From NCBI GenBank assembly GCA_026983755.1, contig JALSTL010000072.1:1-14460 (forward strand): a stretch of DNA of 14,460 bases. The letters are read 5' to 3'. A model generated the notes under the pieces. That model did no database searches. It saw only the letters and a list, made by a program, of their open reading frames with translations, and was not told the DNA's origin. Origin of the DNA: Melioribacteraceae bacterium (GTDB taxonomy: Bacteria > Bacteroidota > Ignavibacteria > Ignavibacteriales > Melioribacteraceae). Position numbers and translations under genes: made by a program. The number at the start of each line of letters is the position of its first letter. The first letter of the stretch is position 1. Of this stretch, positions 6,050 to 12,970 are shown in pieces.

Positions 6050-7122
6050 CTGTCTTTAATTTCCATATTTAGTTTTATATTATTCGAGGTTTTTATTTTA
6101 AGTTTTTCTTCCATTTCAAAATATGGATTTTCCAAATAGCATAAAGCTAAAAATTTGTTTTCTTCGTTTTTAATAAGCGATGTTATTACACCTATAAAAT
6201 TATTTTTTTCGTCAAATATTTCCATAGGAAGTATTACATCTTTAAAAGCTTGAATGTAAACTTTTTTAAGTTTTCTTCTGATAATCTTTTCCGCTTTAAT
6301 ATTATGAATTAAATCATAACCTATATAATTTTTTTTTGTTGCACTTATTTCATTTTGTAACCCTGCTTCGTACGGATTGTAAAAATCGTTTATTTCATTG
6401 GGAAAGCTTGGTATTACATTTTCAATTTTATAATTGAGTAATGCTTTTTCACCTATCATATTTAAATCGAAAACACTTTTATGTGAAAACATATATTTCA
6501 ATATTTCAACGGAGTTTTCAATATCCGAAATTATCCAATATAATTTTTCTCCTTTAAGTGTTTCTTTTTTCAACAAATAAAATTTTAATCCTTCGATATT
6601 AATTTCGTGCAATTGATTATTACCAAGTTCTTCAATTTTATTACCGCAAATTAATGTTAAATAAGATTCGGCTTGTAAACCAAGAATTTGCAGCAACAGA
6701 AATTTTCCGCTCATGTTTTCAATTTTTATATCTTCGTTCAAAGTATATCGTTCAATCCATCTTTGCAGTCTGAAAATTTCATCGTAACTTCCCACCAAAT
6801 AACAAACATTTTCATATTTTAGTATTGTTGTTCTGTCTATCAGGCCACCTTTTTCGTTTAGGAACAAAGTATTTTTGTAATGAAAGTCTTTAAGCTCATC
6901 CAAATCATTTGTAGATATTCTTTGCAACAAAGCACAACTATCCTTACCGCTTAATTTGGCTATGTTAGCGTAAGTATTATTATGAATACCAACTCCGTAT
7001 TTTAACGTTTTGACTTCTTCGTTAAATGAAGTATAAACGTTGACAATTGATTTTTGTAAGTATTCAATTTCTGAATAATTTTCGGAAAAATATTTATTCA
7101 AGTTTTTCAATATAAATACCAA
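6046..7122 (-). CDS. YgfZ/GcvT-fold folate-binding protein
   Basis: A 358-residue protein of the aminomethyltransferase-fold family. Relatives are YgfZ/IBA57 (folate-dependent help in Fe-S cluster enzyme assembly) and GcvT (glycine cleavage). The N-terminal half has YGVGIHNNTYANIAKLSGKD (42-61) and RISTNDL (68-74), matching the family's opening. GGLIDRTTIL (92-101) stands where GcvT has GG(I/V)xDD and lacks the second Asp, so GcvT catalysis is unlikely. NPYEAGLQNEIS..KKNYIGYD (249-270) is the family's central motif, but the YgfZ Cys in KGC(F/Y)xGQE is replaced by N265. The start is uncertain: TTG at 7120-7122 lies 6 nt after the dipeptidase stop, with other TTG codons at 7110 and 7101, and no ATG nearby. 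It sits between the dipeptidase and adenosyltransferase genes. Confidence 0.8.
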   Translation of the reverse strand: MVFILKNLNKYFSENYSEIEYLQKSIVNVYTSFNEEVKTLKYGVGIHNNTYANIAKLSGKDSCALLQRISTNDLDELKDFHYKNTLFLNEKGGLIDRTTILKYENVCYLVGSYDEIFRLQRWIERYTLNEDIKIENMSGKFLLLQILGLQAESYLTLICGNKIEELGNNQLHEINIEGLKFYLLKKETLKGEKLYWIISDIENSVEILKYMFSHKSVFDLNMIGEKALLNYKIENVIPSFPNEINDFYNPYEAGLQNEISATKKNYIGYDLIHNIKAEKIIRRKLKKVYIQAFKDVILPMEIFDEKNNFIGVITSLIKNEENKFLALCYLENPYFEMEEKLKIKTSNNIKLNMEIKDR

Positions 7123-7128
7123 TAAATT

Positions 7129-8493
7129 TTATTTTGAAAATTCGTCAAAAAAATAAGCGGAGCTGAAAATTCCAAGCTCAAAACTTTTTAAACTAAAATG
7201 TTCGTTAGGTGAATGAATATTATCGCTATCCAAACCCAACCCCATTAAAACGGCGGGAGCTTTTAAGCGGTTAACAAAATCAACCACAATAGGAATAGAA
7301 CCGCCTTCACGTGTATAAACTGTTTTTTTACCAAAAGCTTTTGTAGTTGCTTTAGCAGCTGCAATAATAGCCGGATCGTCCAAAGGAATAACAACAGGTG
7401 AACCACCGTGCATATCGGTTACTTTTATTTTTACACTTTTGGGAACAAGAGATTTTACATAATTTGTAAAATCTTTAGCAATTTTTTTCGGGTCTTGGTT
7501 AGGTACCAATCTCATACTTATTTTTGCTGTGGCTTTAGACGGTAAAACTGTTTTTGCTCCTGCTTCTGTGTAACCACCGAAAATACCGTTACAATCTAAT
7601 GTTGGTCTTCCCCACAAACGTTGCAAAGTATTGTACCCCTTTTCTCCTTGAAGTTCACGAACTCCGTATTCCTTTGCATATTTTTTTTCGGAAAATTTAA
7701 GACTTTTGATATTTTCAATTTCTTTTTTTGTAAACGGAAGAACATCTTTATAAAAATTAGGAATTGTTACCCTGTTATTTTTATCATGTAATTTGCTTAT
7801 TAGTTTTGCCAATTCATTAATGGGATTTGCAAATGCCCCACCGAAACTTCCGGAATGTAGATCGCGATTAGGCCCGGTTAATTCAACTTCCAAATAAGCT
7901 AATCCTCTTAAACCGTAATTTATTGTAGGAACACCTTCGGCATATAAACTAGTATCGGAAATCAGCACTGCATCGCATTGTAAAAGTTTCTTATTCTTTT
8001 TTAAAAATTCTTCCAAGTTTGAACTACCGACTTCTTCTTCTCCTTCTATTAAAAATTTTACATTAAGCGGAAGTTTGCCTTTGGTTTTCATAAATGCTTC
8101 AACACTTTTAATATGAACAAAATTTTGTCCTTTATTGTCGTTTGCACCACGTGCCCAAATTTTTCCGTCTTTTATTACCGGCTCAAAAGGATCACTATCC
8201 CAAAGTTCAATGGGATCAACCGGTTGAACGTCATAATGTCCGTAAATTAAAACTGTGGGTTTGCCGGGTGCTTTTAACCATTCGCCGTAAACTAATGCAT
8301 GACCTTTTGTCGGAATAATTTTTACCTTTTCCATTCCAGCTTTTTTTAGTTTGTCGGAAACAAATTTTGCACAAATATTCATTTCTTTTTTATTACTCTT
8401 TAGCGTTGATATACTTTTAATTCGCAAATAATCTTTTAATTCTTCTATGTAATTGTTTTTGTTTTGTTTAATGTAATTAACAACATTTTCCAT
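7129..8493 (-). CDS. M20-family dipeptidase (metallopeptidase)
   Basis: A 454-residue zinc peptidase of the M20/CNDP2-like dipeptidase group, probably cytoplasmic and cleaving dipeptides. Metal-site segments are all visible: YGHYDVQP (84-91, H86 and D88), ARGANDNKGQ (114-123, bridging D119), EGEEEVGS (150-157, with general base E153 and ligand E154 by alignment to CNDP2), LISDTS (D180) and NIHSPNEHF (H427 as last ligand). The dimerisation lid domain spans about 190-390, with GPNRDLHSGSFGGAFANP (207-224) at its start and the conserved GIFGGYTEAGAKTVLP later. The ATG start is supported by GAGGT four nt upstream. It is the first gene of a tight unit with the GcvT-fold and cobalamin adenosyltransferase genes. 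Confidence 0.95.
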   Translation of the reverse strand: MENVVNYIKQNKNNYIEELKDYLRIKSISTLKSNKKEMNICAKFVSDKLKKAGMEKVKIIPTKGHALVYGEWLKAPGKPTVLIYGHYDVQPVDPIELWDSDPFEPVIKDGKIWARGANDNKGQNFVHIKSVEAFMKTKGKLPLNVKFLIEGEEEVGSSNLEEFLKKNKKLLQCDAVLISDTSLYAEGVPTINYGLRGLAYLEVELTGPNRDLHSGSFGGAFANPINELAKLISKLHDKNNRVTIPNFYKDVLPFTKKEIENIKSLKFSEKKYAKEYGVRELQGEKGYNTLQRLWGRPTLDCNGIFGGYTEAGAKTVLPSKATAKISMRLVPNQDPKKIAKDFTNYVKSLVPKSVKIKVTDMHGGSPVVIPLDDPAIIAAAKATTKAFGKKTVYTREGGSIPIVVDFVNRLKAPAVLMGLGLDSDNIHSPNEHFSLKSFELGIFSSAYFFDEFSK

Positions 8494-8979
8494 AGTAACC
8501 TCAATAATTAAATAAGAATTTTTCTTTAAAATTAAATTAAGAAATTCTTTTGATTTATGATAGCTTGAAACTGTTAAACTTAACTCTTTTAAATGAATAA
8601 AATTAATTTCGGAAGTATAATTATAGGTTGCCTATATTTTTCTGTGTAGTTAAATATTAAATATTTAATTGGTTTGTTTACAATGTGTATTTAAACTTTT
8701 AAAGCACAAATTAAATTTTAATTTCTTTCAATAATATATAATTTTATAATAATATGTCTATATATTAGTTTAATTCTATAATATTAATATAGAACTACGG
8801 ATTAAAGTTTAAAAAAATCAACAAACTGTAAATATTGACAGTTAATTCTCCGAAATTTTATACCCGATAAAATATAAACTCTATGTTTTTATTCTTATAT
8901 TTGTTTTTTTTACAAACAAATTATAAAGCAACTAGTTTCTATTTTTTTATTTATTTTTGTAATAAATTTTAATTATTAT
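8494..8979. other. AT-rich divergent intergenic region (dipeptidase operon / lptF)
   Basis: No plausible gene is seen in these 486 bp. The stretch should hold the promoters of the leftward dipeptidase unit and of rightward lptF. Small symmetric elements are visible: a perfect 19-nt AT-only palindrome at 8650-8668; arms TTCTATA/TATAGAA with a 7-nt loop at 8774-8794; and arms AACTGT/ACAGTT with an 8-nt loop at 8824-8843, which includes a TTGACA (8835-8840). Two matches to the Bacteroidetes -7 element TAnnTTTG precede lptF on the plus strand, at 8896-8903 and 8952-8959, but neither has a TTTG at the proper upstream distance. In DNA this AT-rich all of these could be chance. Confidence 0.4.
8498..8503 (-). 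promoter_or_regulatory. Ribosome binding site of the M20 dipeptidase gene
   Basis: TGAGGT on the minus strand, ending 4 nt before the ATG at 8493. It supports the chosen start. Confidence 0.55.
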
Positions 8980-10344
8980 ATGAAAATACTGTACAAATAC
9001 ATACTTAAAAATTTATTCTTTCCATTCATCTTTTCTCTATTCACTTTAATGTCTGTTTTCCTTTTAAATTTTTTAATGAAGATGGCAGATAAACTTGTAG
9101 GAAAAGGTTTGGGATTTTGGATAATTTTCAAATTAGTGGTTTATAGTTTATCTTGGATGTTTGTATTGGCCGTTCCAATGGCAGTTCTGGTAGCAACATT
9201 GATGGCTTTTGGTAACATGACACATAATAATGAAATTGCAATAATGAAATCCACAGGCATTAGCTTATACAAAATAATGATTCCGCCATTGTTGGCAAGT
9301 ATAGTAATATTCTTTTTGCTTGTGCAATTTAATAATAATGTTTATCCGAATGCCAACCATGCATTAAGGATTTTAATGCAAGATATTTCAAATCAAAAAC
9401 CTACATTATCTTTGGTACCGGGTGTTTTTTCTCAAGATATTTCGCGTTATTCGATTCTATCGCGAAAAATAAATTCGAAAACAAATAAACTCAAAGACGT
9501 TGTAATTTACGATCATTCCGATCCTTCGGTTTTGAACGTTGTTACGGCAAAGAACGGTAACATATATTTTTCTGCAGATCGGAAAAAATTAATTTTAAAT
9601 CTTTTTAACGGAGAAATCCATACTTCCAAAAGAAGCGACTATAAAACTTACAGAAAATTAAAATTCAAAAAACATAAAATTGCAATGGATGCCGAACAAT
9701 TTTCATTTCAGCAAACAACATATAGCAGTAGCCGCGGAGATAGAGAACTAAGTGCCCGGGCAATACTGAAATTAATTGATAGTATAAAAACATTAAATAA
9801 ACGTGAATTTAAAAGAATGGATAAACGACTTGGTGAATTTATTTTGAATGATACAATTAAAACTGCTACGGTAAAATACAAAAGGAAAAACTTAAGAGCA
9901 GTTCTTTTTAGAGTTGATGACAAAATTAGAGGTACAAAAAACAGTTTTATGCCAATGTTAAGACGCATCAATCAACATAATAAAAGAATTGACAATTATT
10001 TGGTTGAAGTTCATAAAAAATATTCAATACCATTTGCATGTATTGTTTTTATTCTTATAGGAGTTCCGCTTGGAACTATGACCAGAAAAGGCGGATTTGG
10101 TGTTGCCGCCGCTATTAGTTTGGTTTTCTTTTTAATTTATTGGGCTTTTCTCATTGGCGGGGAAAAACTTTCCGATAGAGGACTTCTTTCGCCATTTTGG
10201 GGAATGTGGTCTGCAAATATTTTACTTGGAATTTTGGGAATTATTTTAATCTATAAAACTACTAACGAAAGAATAGAACTTAAATTCGAATTCATTAAAA
10301 AACTAATTCCGAAATATTGGAGAGATTCCACTGAAAATAATTGA
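8980..10344 (+). CDS. lptF: LptF/LptG family permease, first copy (LPS export)
   Basis: A 454-residue inner-membrane subunit of the LptB2FG transporter, which extracts lipopolysaccharide from the inner membrane and passes it to LptC/LptA. Three N-terminal helices lie at about 11-33, 46-76 and 97-118. The coupling region NEIAIMKSTGISLY (84-97), contacting the LptB ATPase in known structures, sits between helices 2 and 3. A long periplasmic beta-jellyroll region follows (about 120-345), then three C-terminal helices at about 350-367, 373-395 and 404-425. KKYSIPFACIVFILIGVPLG and RKGGFG mark the fourth helix and its turn. It is longer than proteobacterial LptF (about 366 residues), the excess being a Lys/Arg-rich stretch near 255-340. 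Calling this copy LptF rather than LptG rests only on gene order. lptG overlaps its 3' end. Confidence 0.92.
   Translation: MKILYKYILKNLFFPFIFSLFTLMSVFLLNFLMKMADKLVGKGLGFWIIFKLVVYSLSWMFVLAVPMAVLVATLMAFGNMTHNNEIAIMKSTGISLYKIMIPPLLASIVIFFLLVQFNNNVYPNANHALRILMQDISNQKPTLSLVPGVFSQDISRYSILSRKINSKTNKLKDVVIYDHSDPSVLNVVTAKNGNIYFSADRKKLILNLFNGEIHTSKRSDYKTYRKLKFKKHKIAMDAEQFSFQQTTYSSSRGDRELSARAILKLIDSIKTLNKREFKRMDKRLGEFILNDTIKTATVKYKRKNLRAVLFRVDDKIRGTKNSFMPMLRRINQHNKRIDNYLVEVHKKYSIPFACIVFILIGVPLGTMTRKGGFGVAAAISLVFFLIYWAFLIGGEKLSDRGLLSPFWGMWSANILLGILGIILIYKTTNERIELKFEFIKKLIPKYWRDSTENN
10319..10324 (+). promoter_or_regulatory. Ribosome binding site deciding the lptG start
   Basis: GGAGAG lies inside the 3' end of lptF and ends 6 nt before CTG at 10331-10333. 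That spacing is ideal for initiation at the CTG, whereas the downstream TTG at 10367 has no comparable site. It is the main sequence evidence for the non-ATG start. Confidence 0.65.
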
Positions 10345-11413
10345 TAAATATTTAGCTAAACAATTTTTGCAAACAACTCTTTTCGGTTTATTAACATTTA
10401 TACTCATTTTTGTTTTAATAGACCTAATGGAAAAGCTCGGAAGTTTTATTGACCAAGATGTACCGGCTAAAATAATTTTGCAATATTATTTCGTTTTTAT
10501 TCCCGAAATTATTCGTTTGATGTTACCTGTTTCCGTTTTGTTGGGAACTCTTTTTACCGTTGGTAAATTATCTAATTTAAATGAATTAACCGCTATCCAC
10601 TCTTCCGGAATAAGTTTTATACGTTTCTCCATTCCCTTTTTGCTAACAGCACTTTTAATTAGTTTTATAGCTGTTTATTTTGGAGGTTATGTAGTTCCAA
10701 AAGCAAATAAAGAAAGAATTTCCATAGAAAGAAAATATTTGAAAAAAGGATTTATTTATGCCGGAAGTAATATTTACTTTCAAGATAAAATTAATAGAAT
10801 TGTAACTATAGATTATTTCAATACAAACGAAAACAAAGCTAACAGAATAAGTATTCAGAATTTTAATCCGAAAAACTTGACGGAAATGATTAGCCGTATT
10901 GATGCACACCAAATGATTTATGATACCACCTCCAAAAGTTGGATTGCTCAAAAAGGTATGGAACGTTTCTTTTTAAACAATAAAGATTCAGTAAAAAAAT
11001 TTGATAAATTATTAATTGGCGATTTAAGTTTTAAACCGGCGGATGTTATAAAAAAACAAAGAAAACCGGATGAAATGCCTTTAGACGAATTGAAGGAATA
11101 TGCAAAAAATCAACGTAATACCGGTAATGACCCGACTCGAATTGAAATTGAATTTCATTCCAGAATTGCATTTGCTTTTGCAAACTTTGTAGTTGTTTTA
11201 TTCGGGTTAACAATTTCGGCAAATAAACGCAAAGGAGGTTTGGCGGTTCAGTTCGGTATTAATATTTTGTTGGTTTTTATTTATTTAATCTTTATGAAGA
11301 TAAGTCAAGCTTTCGGTAAAAACGGTTTATTAAATCCTATTTTAACTGCTTGGATTGCAAATTTGTTTTTTTTGATTGGTGGGATTTTTAATTTGATTAG
11401 ATTGAAAAAGTAA
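10331..11413 (+). CDS. lptG: LptF/LptG family permease, second copy (LPS export)
   Basis: The partner permease of LptB2FG. From a CTG start the product is 360 residues, the normal family length. The more obvious TTG at 10367 would drop the first 12 residues, KIIDKYLAKQF, which are the conserved N-terminal amphipathic helix of this family and parallel the MKILYKYILKNLF start of the neighbouring lptF. Helices are at about 14-34, 50-78, 98-119, 278-296, 305-325 and 333-357 in the longer numbering. NELTAIHSSGISF (about 84-96) is the LptB-coupling segment, and GLLNPILTAWIANLFF matches the last helix of lptF (GLLSPFWGMWSANILL). The periplasmic jellyroll lies between helices 3 and 4. The start overlaps the lptF stop by 14 nt, consistent with coupled synthesis of the heterodimer. 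lptB, lptC and lptA are not in the window. Confidence 0.92.
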   Translation: MKIIDKYLAKQFLQTTLFGLLTFILIFVLIDLMEKLGSFIDQDVPAKIILQYYFVFIPEIIRLMLPVSVLLGTLFTVGKLSNLNELTAIHSSGISFIRFSIPFLLTALLISFIAVYFGGYVVPKANKERISIERKYLKKGFIYAGSNIYFQDKINRIVTIDYFNTNENKANRISIQNFNPKNLTEMISRIDAHQMIYDTTSKSWIAQKGMERFFLNNKDSVKKFDKLLIGDLSFKPADVIKKQRKPDEMPLDELKEYAKNQRNTGNDPTRIEIEFHSRIAFAFANFVVVLFGLTISANKRKGGLAVQFGINILLVFIYLIFMKISQAFGKNGLLNPILTAWIANLFFLIGGIFNLIRLKK

Positions 11414-11442
11414 ATGTAATTTTATAAAAATTTTTTCCGTAA

Positions 11443-11526
11443 GCAATTGAAAAATTCATTCAAATATAAATGAAAAATAACTACATACACACTTAAACAA
11501 CTACCAAATGTAATTTTTCAAATTGC
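11443..11526. repeat. Inverted repeat between convergent genes, possible bidirectional terminator
   Basis: GCAATTGAAAAATT at 11443-11456 is the reverse complement of 11512-11526 apart from one extra base, giving a 14-bp stem with a single bulge and a 55-nt loop. It fills the 114-bp gap between the ends of lptG (11413) and the outer-membrane protein gene (11528). The position suits a terminator for both, but the loop is long, the stem is AT-rich and no clean T-tract follows, so this is tentative. Confidence 0.3.
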
Positions 11527-11527
11527 C

Positions 11528-12970
11528 TTAAAATTTCCATCTGCTGCTCATTGCAACACCAAGTCTTTTTGCATTGTTCCCATCCAAAAAAGATTGAAAA
11601 TAAGATGCGGCAAAATCCAAATCCAATATTCCGGTATCAAATCCAAAACCAATTGCCCAATTAAATTTATCATATCCTCCTAAGGAAAGTCCACTTCTGA
11701 AATTAAACCATTTAAAAGGTGTCCATTGCATACCGAAAGAAAACCTCTCTTTTTTTGTATTGCCCGGCATAGTATTAAAACCTTGATGATAATTAAATTC
11801 CAAAAGCATTTTACCGGGGAATTTTCTTTTTAACAATTTATCAATTTGCAGACCCACACCAAGTTTCATAGCTGTTGCCAAACTTGTGGAAAAAGGTTCG
11901 GCGTAACTTCCTTTGCCTTTCAAAGAATTTTTCAGAGAATCCAATAAACCTTTATCGGTTACATTTTTAATTGTATAAGAACCGTTGGAAGAATAAGCTA
12001 CAACACCGTTATTCCATTTAATTGTTCCCAAATCGGTTAAAGCAATTGCAAAAGACCAAGCTTTATTTATTCCGGCATAAATTCCCAAATCCACACCATA
12101 ACCGGTTCCGGCAGGTTTATTGAAAAAGCCGATGTTTTGTTGTTTTTCGATATTTTCATCTTCAAAATCGTACTTAATTCCAAAGCTTGGCGAAGCAGCC
12201 GTTAATATTCTGGAATTACCTTGAATACTTATATCGTAATTATCTTTGGTTTCTATTGATGTGTTAATGTAATCAACGCCAGAATAAAAAAGACCGTGTA
12301 CCATTTTCAAAGTAATTCCAACGGCAAAAAACTTAAATGCATCCGGAAAGAGTTCGGATAAATCTCTTGAATATGATAATGAGTAATTTCTAAGATACCA
12401 ACCTTTAAAATCTAAATCGTTTAAACTAAAAGTTTTTCCTTTTTGATTTCCGTATAAAAGAAGTTCTAAAATTTCTTTCGGAAAATTTAGATTTACACTA
12501 GTCCAATCGTTTACGGAAAACCCTAAAGCACCGATTTTTTTATTCGGATACATAGAAAAAGCTAATATTGTTGTTCCAACGGAAGTATTAACTAAAGTAC
12601 CTTGATCAAATAATTTTAATAAACGTTCTTTATCATTTACGGTTAAATGTCTTCCTTCTTTTTGTCCATTATCGTTGGTAACTCCGGTAAAAAAATATTT
12701 ATAATCATTTAATGAAAAAAAATCGTTTCCAATTGTTGCCGTTAATGTTGGCAAAGGAAGCAAAGTGGAAAACTCCCATTTATGATTTTGCTTAATAACA
12801 AGATTTGCGGGATTAACACCAATGGCAAACACACCTCTTGCAGATACGGCGTTTGTAGCAGCCATTGCTAAATTTTTTGCATTCATTGCTCCGTTGGAAC
12901 CAATTCCCTGTCCTTTTGAAATTGTAAAGAAAACTATCATTATCAAAGTTACTTTTATAAAATATTTCAT
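11528..12970 (-). CDS. Outer-membrane beta-barrel protein, DUF5723/PorV-like
   Basis: A 480-residue exported protein of unknown function. Residues 1-20 form a signal peptide (KYFIKVTLIMIVFFTIS core, probable cleavage near SKG/QG). The mature N-terminus has N-A-K-N-L-A-M-A...A-V-S-A-R-G-V-F-A...NPANL (about 31-57), the hallmark of the DUF5723 and PorV/FadL-like barrels of Bacteroidota and relatives. The remainder alternates aromatic and small residues as amphipathic beta strands (for example RFSFGMQWTPFKWFNFRSGLSLGG), and it ends in SSRWKF with a C-terminal Phe, as expected for BAM-inserted barrels. Its ATG overlaps the TGA of the upstream gene by 4 nt, and a strong GGAGG site precedes it, so the two are made together. 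A role as porin, secretion-system accessory or anchor for the upstream protein is possible but unproven. Confidence 0.82.
   Translation of the reverse strand: MKYFIKVTLIMIVFFTISKGQGIGSNGAMNAKNLAMAATNAVSARGVFAIGVNPANLVIKQNHKWEFSTLLPLPTLTATIGNDFFSLNDYKYFFTGVTNDNGQKEGRHLTVNDKERLLKLFDQGTLVNTSVGTTILAFSMYPNKKIGALGFSVNDWTSVNLNFPKEILELLLYGNQKGKTFSLNDLDFKGWYLRNYSLSYSRDLSELFPDAFKFFAVGITLKMVHGLFYSGVDYINTSIETKDNYDISIQGNSRILTAASPSFGIKYDFEDENIEKQQNIGFFNKPAGTGYGVDLGIYAGINKAWSFAIALTDLGTIKWNNGVVAYSSNGSYTIKNVTDKGLLDSLKNSLKGKGSYAEPFSTSLATAMKLGVGLQIDKLLKRKFPGKMLLEFNYHQGFNTMPGNTKKERFSFGMQWTPFKWFNFRSGLSLGGYDKFNWAIGFGFDTGILDLDFAASYFQSFLDGNNAKRLGVAMSSRWKF

Noticed and set aside
9708..10951. Minus-strand open frames inside lptF and lptG
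   Set aside because: Antisense shadows of two clear permease genes.
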